Shown here one piece after another: positions 16,701 through 23,902 of a stretch of 35,396 nt of DNA. Location of the stretch: assembly GCA_002050125.1 (NCBI GenBank), contig MWTA01000043.1:1-35396 (forward strand), given 5' to 3'. The number at the start of each line of letters is the position of its first letter. The stretch's first letter is position 1. The DNA is from Anaerolineae bacterium UTCFX2 (GTDB taxonomy: Bacteria > Chloroflexota > Anaerolineae > Anaerolineales > UBA4823). The notes under the pieces were generated by a model. The model saw only the letters and a list, made by a program, of their open reading frames with translations. It did not search any database and was not told where the DNA came from. The position numbers and the translations under genes were made by a program.

Positions 16701-19700
16701 CAAAGAACAAAGTTTTGACCTGGCCGCGCTGGACTGGGAAGGCAACCCGATCTCCGGTCAGAGCCTGCAAGTCGAGATCGTCGAGCGGCGCTGGTACAGC
16801 GTCCAGGAACAAGACCCTAGCGGCAGGGTGACCTGGAAATCCACGGTTCAGGAAATCCCGGTGATCGAGTTGGATGATGTAGTCAGCGGTCCCGACGGTA
16901 AGGCGCGCGTGAATTTCACGCCCGCGGCTGGCGGCATTTACAAGGCAACCGTTAAAGCGCTTGACTTGCATGGAAAAACCAACAAATCCAGCGAAATCCT
17001 GTGGGTGGCTGGGGATGAATTCATCCCCTGGAGGCAGACGAACGACCACAGCTTCGACCTGGTGACAGACAAGAAATCCTACACCCCCGGTGATGTCGCC
17101 CAGGTGCTGATCGCCTCGCCGTTCGACGGCGAAGCCTATGCGTTGGTGACCGTCGAGCGCGGTCAGGTTCGCTTCAAGAAAGTCATCCGGCTGACTAGCA
17201 ACAGCACTATCTACGAACTCCCGATCACGCCAGAGCTGGCGCCCAACGCGTACGTCTCGGTGCTGGTCGTCAAAGGGGTAGATGATCTGACGCCGCGGCC
17301 CGATTTCAAAATGGGCATCCGCGAAATCCAGATCGACACGCGCCACCAACAACTGCAGGTGAGTTTGATCCCAGACCAGACGACTGCTGAACCGGGGGAT
17401 CAAGTCGGCTTCACCGTCCGGACGCGCGACGCGGATGGCAAACCGGTCAGCGCCGAGGTTTCATTGAGCCTCAGCGATCTGGCTACGTTGTCTTTGCTGC
17501 CGCCCAATTCGGCGCCCATACTCGATCATTTCTTCTCTGAACGTGCGCTGGGTGTATGGACCGCTGTGCCGTTATCACTCAGTATCGACGCATTTAACGC
17601 TGATATTGAAGAAAACCTGCCAACCGGGGAAACCGGCGGCAGCGGCGGCGGCAAAGGCGAAGGCGATCTCGGCGTTATCGACGTCCGCCAGGATTTTCCC
17701 GACACCGCCTTCTGGGATCCACGCGTTCTAACCGGGGATAACGGCGAAGCGAACGTCGTCGTGACGCTGCCGGATAACCTGACTACCTGGCGCATGGAGG
17801 CGAAGGCTGTTACAAAGGACACCCTTGTCGGTCAGAACACGGTGGATATCGTCAGCACCAAATCGCTGCTGGTCCGTCCGCAGACCCCGCGCTTTTTTGT
17901 GGCGAATGACCTGGTGCGGATCGGAACGGCGGTGAACAACAACACCGACCAGGCGCTCACGGTGAACGTGACGGTCCAGGCGCAGGGGTTGATCCTGCAG
18001 GGCGACGCCCGAGACACCCTGGAGATTCCCGCCAAACAACAGGCTTTCCTGACCTGGGAAGCCATTGTCGATCCGGACGCGGAACGGGTGGATCTGGTCT
18101 TTAGCGCTGAAGGAGGCGGGCTGCGCGACGCCAGCAAACCGCCGCTGGGAACGCTGCCCGATCAGGGCATCCCGCTCTACCGCTTTGAAGCCTACGAAAC
18201 AGTCGGAACCTCCGGACAGATGACCAGCGAAGGCACGCGCATCGAATCGATCCTGCTACCGGAAACGCTGGACGTGACTTCCGGCGAGCTGCTGATCAAA
18301 GTTCAGCCCTCCCTGGCAGCCAGCCTGATCGATGGCTTGTATTATCTAACGCATTTTCCATATGAATGCGTCGAGCAAACCGTCTCGCGGTTTTTGCCAA
18401 ACGTGATCACAACCCGAACGCTGCAAGCCTCCGGGCTTCAAGACCCCGAACAGGCAAAGGGGCTTGCAGAGCAAGTCAACACTGGCTTGCAGCGACTGTA
18501 TAACTGGCAGAATCCGGATGGCGGGTGGGGCTGGTGGAGCAACGAAAAAAGCGACCCGCTCACCTCGGCTTACGTGTTGATGGGGATGATCGAAGCTGAA
18601 GATTCGGGATACGCGGTGGACCAGGCAGTGATCAACCGCGGGGTGGATTATCTGCGCACCCAAATTGAATCTATCTCCGGTTTGAAGGATCCATCCGTAA
18701 TCAACCGGCAGTCATTCCTCTTATACGTGCTGGCGCGAGCTGGCGTTGCGGATGTGAGCAGCAGCATCCAGCTTTACAGTCAGCGCGAGCGCATGGCGCT
18801 GTTCGCCCGCGCCTTTCTGGCGCGGACGCTTTACATCATCGATCCCGACGACACCCGGATTGCTACGCTGCTCGCAGATTTCGCCAGCGCCGCGATCCTA
18901 TCCGCCACCGGCAGCCATTGGGAAGAGGAGAGCAACGACCGGATGAACTGGAACACCGATACGCGCACCACTGCCATCATCCTCTCCACCCTCAGCCTGA
19001 TCGACCCGAACAGCCCGCTCAACGTGAACGCGGTGCGCTGGTTGATGAGTTCGCGCACGAGCAGTCGCTGGCAGGGCACCCAGGAAACCGCCTGGGCGCT
19101 GATGGCGCTCACAAACTGGATGTCCGCCAGCGGCGAGATGCAAGCCGACTACCAATATGCGGTTGGGCTGAATGGCGACCGCCTGGGTGGTGGAATCGCA
19201 AACAGCCAAACCATTCGAGATGTGCTGGAGTTGAAAGTGGATGCTTCTAAACTGTTGAAAGACGAAGCAAACCGGCTGGCGTTTGCCCGCGATGCCGGTC
19301 CGGGAAACATGTATTACACTGCGCATCTGAATCTGTCTCTGCCGGTCAACCAGGTCGAGCCCCTCGATCGGGGTATCGTCGTGAACCGCGCCTATTTCAA
19401 GCTGGGCGACCTCGAGCGCCCGATCACTTCGGCGGCGGTGGGTGACCTGCTGCTGGCGCGCGTTACGGTGGTTGCGCCGTATGCCCTGCATTTTGTGGTG
19501 ATCGATGACCCGCTTCCAGCCGGCTTGGAAAACGTCGATCAATCCCTGAGCACCAGCCCGCAAAGCGTGGAAGTCCCACGGGAGTATTCCAGCCGCGACG
19601 CCCTCTGGCGCGGCTGGGGCTGGTGGTATTTCTCCAACATCCAACGGTACGATGAAAAAGTGATGCTTTCCGCCAGTTACCTGCCAGCCGGCACGTACAT

Positions 19701-19827
19701 CTACACGTACCTCGTGCGGGCAGCCACAGCCGGAACCTTCAATGTGATCCCCACGACCGCCCAGGAGTTTTACTTTCCCGAGGTCTACGGGCGCGGCGCG
19801 GGGTCCACGTTCATCGTTTCGCCCTGA
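13774..19827 (+). CDS. Alpha-2-macroglobulin-like lipoprotein with thioester motif and N-terminal Ig-like repeats
   Basis: The product has 2017 residues, with GAGGAA upstream of the ATG. The lipoprotein signal ends LGAC (Cys28). Four Big_5/SbsA-type Ig-like repeats cover about residues 75-490; each has an F-x-QPM- or FNRPV-like strand and a YRV/YQVR strand. Macroglobulin domains follow, with the MG2 motif YTERPIYRPGQPVYFKG near 725. A Gly-rich flexible stretch (about 1280-1300), a possible bait region, precedes DTAFWDP and the A2M domain (about 1310). The thioester motif CVEQ has Cys1532, and the alpha-alpha barrel (NPDGGWGWW) and a C-terminal receptor-like domain follow. Bacterial A2Ms trap proteases by cleavage of the bait and thioester capture. 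It is longer than the roughly 1650-residue enterobacterial YfhM because of the Ig repeats. PBP1C is encoded convergently nearby, a known association. Confidence 0.93.
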   Translation: MFTRLQPKKTLFQTIQLLLMMAIILGACRPGPGKTVDVPKTTESQTNKNTPVIQPQDSGLAVVDDGSPVPPVVVQQQPSGGMEFPVDGQIKIVFDQPMNEQKTTAAWGVTDPDGAEVVGDVSWLDSRTLLFKPNQPMRGGATYRVRLSTGATSAKGLEMQNLLSFEFVTVGELEASQVFPADGAQDISSDSVITVIFNRPVVPLVITEEQTNFPQPLEISPKLAGKGEWVNTSVYIFRPEPALKTDSTYQVRVKSGLEDSLGETRLAQDYAWSFRTTTASIASFELSSGQVNPENYYQNVLLDTYFKINFQQTMDQSSVESALSLTTGANQAVDFTTNWNQNATTIVFTPTQMLALNTSYTLALDASAQAQDGGTLKEGLAWQFQTIPPPAIVSTRPENNSSPDSFDDTFYVQFASPMRIDTVKERIVISPRPTQEVEWWYNDWNWSINGYFLQPSTRYEILFKAGMEDIYGNATQTDTIVRFITPKRNPYAALAMPYNVSVVRAFGSKDAQQFYVTHTNVKSITLTLASLTQQQFADFLAGNESTFSFRPTAESVIWKKQEASTGKLNESVLKSYPFEGKDGKPLPPGFYFLGLDTPEVSHSYSPYLDYRLISVAGANLTLKTSQTEGLVWLTDLESGRPVPGAPITIYDSSFKPIASGQTDRDGMLSLELPEPKNPYEARFALSEDGSAFGFASSQWESGMSPYDFGIWGDYYAPANQPTAYIYTERPIYRPGQPVYFKGIARLNNDLNYQIPEVDSVNVKISSYKDTVYEEKLPLSSFGSFDGKLILDPEAALGYYIIEVRFPGSQDAIGSLTFNVAEYRKPEFRVELKASESNVLDGDRFRVDLQADYYSGGGVSEGGVEWTLTSEPFYFTPPSEFSGYSFRDYDEDQYRFEEVDTSSQVIAQGKSQTDLNGRFSETLTADLSDSATSRTLTFEATVTDRAASSVSGRVSVVAHQGSIYPGIRPTDYIGKIGKEQSFDLAALDWEGNPISGQSLQVEIVERRWYSVQEQDPSGRVTWKSTVQEIPVIELDDVVSGPDGKARVNFTPAAGGIYKATVKALDLHGKTNKSSEILWVAGDEFIPWRQTNDHSFDLVTDKKSYTPGDVAQVLIASPFDGEAYALVTVERGQVRFKKVIRLTSNSTIYELPITPELAPNAYVSVLVVKGVDDLTPRPDFKMGIREIQIDTRHQQLQVSLIPDQTTAEPGDQVGFTVRTRDADGKPVSAEVSLSLSDLATLSLLPPNSAPILDHFFSERALGVWTAVPLSLSIDAFNADIEENLPTGETGGSGGGKGEGDLGVIDVRQDFPDTAFWDPRVLTGDNGEANVVVTLPDNLTTWRMEAKAVTKDTLVGQNTVDIVSTKSLLVRPQTPRFFVANDLVRIGTAVNNNTDQALTVNVTVQAQGLILQGDARDTLEIPAKQQAFLTWEAIVDPDAERVDLVFSAEGGGLRDASKPPLGTLPDQGIPLYRFEAYETVGTSGQMTSEGTRIESILLPETLDVTSGELLIKVQPSLAASLIDGLYYLTHFPYECVEQTVSRFLPNVITTRTLQASGLQDPEQAKGLAEQVNTGLQRLYNWQNPDGGWGWWSNEKSDPLTSAYVLMGMIEAEDSGYAVDQAVINRGVDYLRTQIESISGLKDPSVINRQSFLLYVLARAGVADVSSSIQLYSQRERMALFARAFLARTLYIIDPDDTRIATLLADFASAAILSATGSHWEEESNDRMNWNTDTRTTAIILSTLSLIDPNSPLNVNAVRWLMSSRTSSRWQGTQETAWALMALTNWMSASGEMQADYQYAVGLNGDRLGGGIANSQTIRDVLELKVDASKLLKDEANRLAFARDAGPGNMYYTAHLNLSLPVNQVEPLDRGIVVNRAYFKLGDLERPITSAAVGDLLLARVTVVAPYALHFVVIDDPLPAGLENVDQSLSTSPQSVEVPREYSSRDALWRGWGWWYFSNIQRYDEKVMLSASYLPAGTYIYTYLVRAATAGTFNVIPTTAQEFYFPEVYGRGAGSTFIVSP

Positions 19828-19842
19828 TTGCTTCAAGAAAAC

Positions 19843-19875
19843 CCCCAGCGGCGTTCAAACCGCTGGGGTTTTTTT
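19843..19875 (+). terminator. Rho-independent terminator after the macroglobulin gene
   Basis: CCCCAGCGG (19843-19851) pairs perfectly with CCGCTGGGG (19860-19868) across an 8-base loop, followed by seven T residues. It lies 15 bases after the stop codon and ends the L,D-transpeptidase/macroglobulin unit. Confidence 0.93.
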
Positions 19876-19997
19876 GTTAAGGCGCACAGTTGAGCGAACC
19901 CTCATTCGTGAATTCATGGCTATCGTTCCTGGTCGGCAGCCGCGCCTTTGGCAAGAAAATAATTCCGTCAGCCAATCAGATTCGGTTGGGTTTGAGA

Positions 19998-20003
19998 TAT
20001 AAT
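19998..20003 (+). promoter_or_regulatory. -10 element for the helix-hairpin-helix protein gene
   Basis: TATAAT lies 35 bases before the start codon, in the 211-base gap after the macroglobulin terminator. No good -35 is seen at the usual distance. The rest of the gap holds no other feature I can support. Confidence 0.5.
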
Positions 20004-20038
20004 CTTGGCAAACAGTCGATTACTTTGGAGGTTAAAAC

Positions 20039-20527
20039 ATGGGTTGGATAATCCTCATCCTTTTCATTATCATCGTGTTGATCGTTTGGATCGCCCTCAC
20101 CCGCAACAGCAAAGATTCCCCGACCGATCTGGATGTGCATGGGCATGCCCCTGTTGCAGAAGCCGCGCCAACTGAAATCGAAACACCCAGCCGCGTGGCG
20201 CAGGTCGAACTTGCTGAGGCAAGCGTCGAACCGGCAGCCGAGGCGCGTGCCGCTGCGCCGGCTACATCGATCAAACTGGACGATCTGACGATTGTCGAGG
20301 GGATTGGTCCCAAGGTAAGCAGCCTGCTCAACGAAGCCGGGATAATGAACCTCGGGCAGCTTGCCAAAGCCAAACTGGACCTGCTCAAAGAGGTTTTGGA
20401 GAAATCGGGCTTGCAATTCATGGATCCCAGCACCTGGGGCGAGCAAGCCAGGCTGGCGGCTGAAGGTAAGCTGGCGGAACTGGAAGAATTACAGCAGCAA
20501 CTCAAAGGCGGGCGCCGGGTCTCCTGA
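20039..20527 (+). CDS. Membrane-anchored helix-hairpin-helix protein
   Basis: The product has 162 residues, with GGAGG 7 bases before the ATG. Residues 2-20 are one very hydrophobic helix (N-out or N-in not determinable). An Ala/Glu/Pro-rich linker (about 30-75) follows. A helix-hairpin-helix domain (about 82-125) reads LTIVEGIGPKVSSLLNEAGI, a motif found in many small proteins of Bacteroidota and Chloroflexota and related to the DNA-binding helix-hairpin-helix fold. The C-terminus is a charged helix rich in Leu, Glu and Gln. It is transcribed alone and converges with pbpC, 35 bases apart. Non-specific DNA binding at the membrane is one possibility; a structural or protein-binding use of the fold is another. 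Confidence 0.8.
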   Translation: MGWIILILFIIIVLIVWIALTRNSKDSPTDLDVHGHAPVAEAAPTEIETPSRVAQVELAEASVEPAAEARAAAPATSIKLDDLTIVEGIGPKVSSLLNEAGIMNLGQLAKAKLDLLKEVLEKSGLQFMDPSTWGEQARLAAEGKLAELEELQQQLKGGRRVS

Positions 20528-20543
20528 AGCGCGCTTGAGCGGC

Positions 20544-20571
20544 TGAAAAATCTAAAGCAGGGTTATCTGCT
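20544..20571 (-). terminator. Possible weak terminator of pbpC
   Basis: On the - strand AGCAG-ATAACC-CTGCT forms a 5-base-pair stem overlapping the pbpC stop, followed by TTAGATTTTT. The stem is short, so termination is uncertain. Confidence 0.35.
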
Positions 20572-23076
20572 GGCGACGTGGATCGCGATTTCGGGGCTGA
20601 GGATGGATCTCCCATCCAGGGTAAGTCCCTCCGCCTGGATCAGGTGACTCCCCGCTTCCAGCGTCCAAAAGAAAAGATAGGGTTTGTTCGCGATCGAACC
20701 GATCTTTTTCCCATCCACCCAAAAATCCAGCCTTACAAGCTCCTCGGATGCGAGGGCTTCGAGCAGAATTCGCTGTGCCTCTCGGGGGATGCCTGTGGAA
20801 AGGATGTAGCTGCTGCCGGGCGCCGGAGAAACCAGCGTCAGGGCGGGCGCCGCCCTTCCCACTGACGGTTCTACAGAGGCGGCGGCTGCAAGTTCCTGTT
20901 GTGAATTGACGCTTGCATAAAAGTCCGCATAAAGCGCCAACCCCTGCAGGCGCGCCCAGGGCCAGGCTTGCGGCGGCAGTTCGAGCGCTACTTTGACTTC
21001 ACGCTGATCGACCGGCGTAGCGGCGTCCGCCAAACCGCCGCTGCGGCGGTCGAGGACGACCTGCCGGTAAAACGTGTCTGGCTGAGTGGGCTGCGTCCCG
21101 GCGATAAACCACTCCTGACGGCGGTAAGGACAGCGCTCGGTTGGCAGCAGCCCGGAAAGCGCACACACTTCCACCTGCACCAGACCCTCAGGCTGTTCGA
21201 ATGTGAGCTTCGTCTGCCCCGCCAGGACGGTGCGGAGAAAATCGTGCCAGATCGGCGCCGCGCCGGTCAGCCCGTTGACCTCGCGCATAGGTTGGTAGTC
21301 TGTGTTGCCAGCCCACACCCCCACAACTAGATCAGGGGTGTAGCCCACCGTCCAGTTATCGTGAAAGTTCGTGGTTGTCCCCGTCTTCACCGCGGCGGGA
21401 CGATCGAGCCGCAACCCGCTGTTTGCACCAAAACCGAGCCGCCTGGCGTCGTTGTCGCTCAGGATGTCGCTGATGAGCCAGGCTACGCGCGCATCGAGCA
21501 CCCGCGTTTGCGCCGGCTGCGGAGCTTGATAAATCACATTTCCGGCTAAATCGGTCACCTCCAGGATGTAGCGCGGCTCGACCCGCACACCATTATTGGC
21601 GAAAACGGCGTAAGCGGCGCTCAGGTCGAGCAGACGAACCGCCCCGCCCCCCAACGCGACTGATAAATCGTATTCTTGCGGGTCGCCCAGCGTGGTCAGC
21701 CCCATTTTTCGAGAGAGGCTGAACAGGCGTTCCAAACCTACATGTTCAAGTGTCTTTACTGCTGGGATATTTAGTGAAGAAGCCAGCGCTTCACGCAGCA
21801 GAACCGGCCCATGTTCGCGCAAGTCATAATTGGCTGGTATGTAAGCCTTGCCCGTGCGGGTGGCGAAGGCGGTCTGCACATCCAACAGCATCGTCGCCGC
21901 GGTCCAACCGCCGCCCGCCTCAACTGGATCGAGCGCAGCGGCGTACACCAGCGGTTTCAGCGCCGATCCAGGCTGGCGCGCCTGGAGCGCCATGTTGATC
22001 GCCCCGCCGTGTTCGGGGTCGAAATAATCCGGGCTGCCCACCATCGTCAGGATATCCCCATTCCGGGGATCCAACGCAACCAGCGCCGCGTTGTTCATGT
22101 TGTGCCCCAGCCCCTGGCTGTCAGGCTTGAGCGCCACAAGCTGGCGCAAAACCACCCTCTCGGCGTGTTTCTGCCAGTCGAGATTTAGAGTCGTGCGCAC
22201 GATCAGCCCGCCCAAGTCATGGATCTGCGCCTGGGAGAACAAGCCATCGACCTGGTTGCGCACCTGCATCACGAAATGCGGCGCCTCGATCGGATAGGGC
22301 TGTTCTGCGAGGACCAACGGTTCGCGCTTTGCCAGCGCCAGTTCGTCTGGCTGGATCATCCCTGCCTCTGCCATCAAATCCAGCACGACCGCCTGACGAT
22401 TTTTGGCAGCTTCCAGGTCGCTGAAGGGGTTGTATAGCGCCGGCGCCTGTGGCAAACCCGCCAGCAGAGCGCATTCAGCCAGGTCCAGCCGCTCAACCGG
22501 CTTCCCAAAAAAAGTTTGAGCTGCCGCCTCAACCCCGTAAGCCATGCCGCCGTAGTAGGTCTGGTTTAGGTACAGCGCCAGGATCTCGTCTTTGCTGAAT
22601 TTGCGCGTCAACTTCCAAGCCAGGATGATCTCGCGCAACTTGCGGCGCAGGGTTCGCTCGCCGCGTTCTTGATCGTCCAGCAGCAGATTGCGCGCCGTCT
22701 GCTGGGTGATCGTGCTGCCGCCAGCCAGCGCCTCCCCGCCGCGCAGGTTGATCCAGACCGAACGCGCCACCCCGCGCAGATCGAAGCCCGGGTTGCGGTA
22801 AAAGCTGCGATCTTCAGTCGCTACGGTGGCGTTGCGGCAGGCAACGGGGATGCGTTCGAGCGCCACGATCGTGTGCCGTCCGCTGTTCGCGTCCAACGCT
22901 TCGTACAGCAGCCGCCCATCTCGATCCACAATGCGGATGCTGGGTGTGTGCAGGCGTGAGGGGAGCGTATCCAGCGTGGGCAGGTCCCGGTACAACCAGA
23001 ATATCCCTAATCCAAACAGGACCAGGGCGCTGAGCGATACTCCAAAAGCCCAAAGCAAGAATCTCTTTTTTATCAT
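20563..23076 (-). CDS. pbpC: Bifunctional penicillin-binding protein 1C (transglycosylase/transpeptidase)
   Basis: The product has 837 residues from the ATG at 23076. A signal anchor lies at 5-28. The GT51 transglycosylase domain (about 45-225) has the catalytic ATEDRSFY (Glu88) and GGSTITQQTARN (from 119). The transpeptidase domain has SALK with catalytic Ser371, a SSLN motif and KTGT with Lys564. The C-terminal domain (about 750-837), VSPAPGSSYIL onward, matches the BiPBP_C module that defines PBP1C, so this is not PBP1A. It polymerises and cross-links peptidoglycan outside the membrane. The gene converges on the macroglobulin unit, its usual genomic partner. A TATAAT box only 8 bases before the ATG and no ribosome site suggest a leaderless transcript. 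Confidence 0.95.
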   Translation of the reverse strand: MIKKRFLLWAFGVSLSALVLFGLGIFWLYRDLPTLDTLPSRLHTPSIRIVDRDGRLLYEALDANSGRHTIVALERIPVACRNATVATEDRSFYRNPGFDLRGVARSVWINLRGGEALAGGSTITQQTARNLLLDDQERGERTLRRKLREIILAWKLTRKFSKDEILALYLNQTYYGGMAYGVEAAAQTFFGKPVERLDLAECALLAGLPQAPALYNPFSDLEAAKNRQAVVLDLMAEAGMIQPDELALAKREPLVLAEQPYPIEAPHFVMQVRNQVDGLFSQAQIHDLGGLIVRTTLNLDWQKHAERVVLRQLVALKPDSQGLGHNMNNAALVALDPRNGDILTMVGSPDYFDPEHGGAINMALQARQPGSALKPLVYAAALDPVEAGGGWTAATMLLDVQTAFATRTGKAYIPANYDLREHGPVLLREALASSLNIPAVKTLEHVGLERLFSLSRKMGLTTLGDPQEYDLSVALGGGAVRLLDLSAAYAVFANNGVRVEPRYILEVTDLAGNVIYQAPQPAQTRVLDARVAWLISDILSDNDARRLGFGANSGLRLDRPAAVKTGTTTNFHDNWTVGYTPDLVVGVWAGNTDYQPMREVNGLTGAAPIWHDFLRTVLAGQTKLTFEQPEGLVQVEVCALSGLLPTERCPYRRQEWFIAGTQPTQPDTFYRQVVLDRRSGGLADAATPVDQREVKVALELPPQAWPWARLQGLALYADFYASVNSQQELAAAASVEPSVGRAAPALTLVSPAPGSSYILSTGIPREAQRILLEALASEELVRLDFWVDGKKIGSIANKPYLFFWTLEAGSHLIQAEGLTLDGRSILSPEIAIHVASR

Positions 23077-23084
23077 GCAGTAGA

Positions 23085-23090
23085 ATTATA
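23085..23090 (-). promoter_or_regulatory. -10 element directly abutting the pbpC start codon
   Basis: TATAAT on the - strand ends 8 bases before the ATG, so transcription should begin at or within 2 bases of the start codon. No -35 similar to TTGACA is visible at 16-18 bases. Confidence 0.5.
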
Positions 23091-23175
23091 GACGACCCAG
23101 CCGGGGCAGTGGTTCCGCTTTTCGGCGGATGTGGGGAAGTTCTTCGTTTCCCGTTTTCGATTTATGATCGGAAAG

Positions 23176-23199
23176 GCGCAACCGTTGGTTTAATTGCGC
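23176..23199 (-). terminator. Possible weak terminator behind the deoxynucleoside kinase gene
   Basis: GCGCAA and TTGCGC pair across a 12-base loop, followed on the - strand by CTTTCC. It lies 35 bases after the kinase stop in the 157-base gap before pbpC. The stem is short and the T-run poor. Confidence 0.3.
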
Positions 23200-23233
23200 T
23201 CATGCCTCGTACACCTACCCTTAGGGCAATTCT

Positions 23234-23878
23234 TCAGCGATCGGTCTCGAAAATCACCTCTTCGTGCCCAGCCAGCTTTTCCTGGATGCGCTGCACCACC
23301 ACGTCCAGGTGCCCAGGCTTGTGCACGAAATCCAGGTCGTCGGTGCGGATCGTCAGCACCGGGCAAACGTCGAACGACTTCATCCAATCGAAATAGAACC
23401 TTTCCAGCAAGCTCAGGTATTCCATGGTGATGCTGCTCTCGATTGGTCGGGCGCGCTGCAGGATGCGCTGGTAGATGACTCGTACCGGCGCCTTCAAATA
23501 CACCAACAAATCCGGCGCCGGCAAGCCAGCCACTACCAGGTCGAACAGCTTGCGATAGGCGAGGTAGTCGCGTTCATTCAAGTTCCCCAAATGGTGCAGC
23601 GCCCTGGCAAAGATGTGCGCGTCTTCGTAGATGCTGCGGTCGAGGATCGCCGATTGGGGCAACTTCGCCAGCGCGCGGTACTGTTCCGCCCGGTGACCCA
23701 AAAAGAAAATCTGCAGATGAAAAGACCAACTGCGCATGTCGGCGTAGAAATCCGGCAGATAGGGATTATCGGCAACCGATTCAAAGGCAGTCTGCCAGCC
23801 GAGCCGTTCCCCCAGGCGCTCGGTGAGCGACGTTTTTCCCGCCCCGATATTACCCGCGACGACGATGATCCGTTTAAT
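23234..23878 (-). CDS. Deoxynucleoside kinase (deoxyadenosine/deoxyguanosine/deoxycytidine kinase family), unusual start
   Basis: Reading upstream of the first ATG (23737), the frame continues with a complete P-loop, VVAGNIGAGKTSL, which the enzyme needs, so the gene must start earlier. No ATG, GTG or TTG exists between the P-loop and the in-frame nrdJ stop. An ATT at 23878, with AAGGA 9 bases upstream, is the best start and gives 214 residues, the usual family length. Other motifs are LDRSIYEDAHIF (the D/E-R-S motif) and the LID arginines RILQRARPIES. The enzyme phosphorylates deoxynucleosides for dNTP salvage in the cytoplasm. It is the last gene of the nrdR-nrdJ unit. A one-base insertion after an ATG at 23891-23889 is the alternative explanation. 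Confidence 0.85.
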   Translation of the reverse strand: MKRIIVVAGNIGAGKTSLTERLGERLGWQTAFESVADNPYLPDFYADMRSWSFHLQIFFLGHRAEQYRALAKLPQSAILDRSIYEDAHIFARALHHLGNLNERDYLAYRKLFDLVVAGLPAPDLLVYLKAPVRVIYQRILQRARPIESSITMEYLSLLERFYFDWMKSFDVCPVLTIRTDDLDFVHKPGHLDVVVQRIQEKLAGHEEVIFETDR

Positions 23879-23902
23879 GGCGCAACATCCTTGAGGCGCA
23901 GC

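Noticed and set aside
16378-19836. Long antisense open frames on the - strand (for example 341 and 312 codons) inside the macroglobulin gene
   Set aside because: They are mirror frames of a high-GC coding region, lack ribosome sites and show no family motifs, while the + strand protein is clear.
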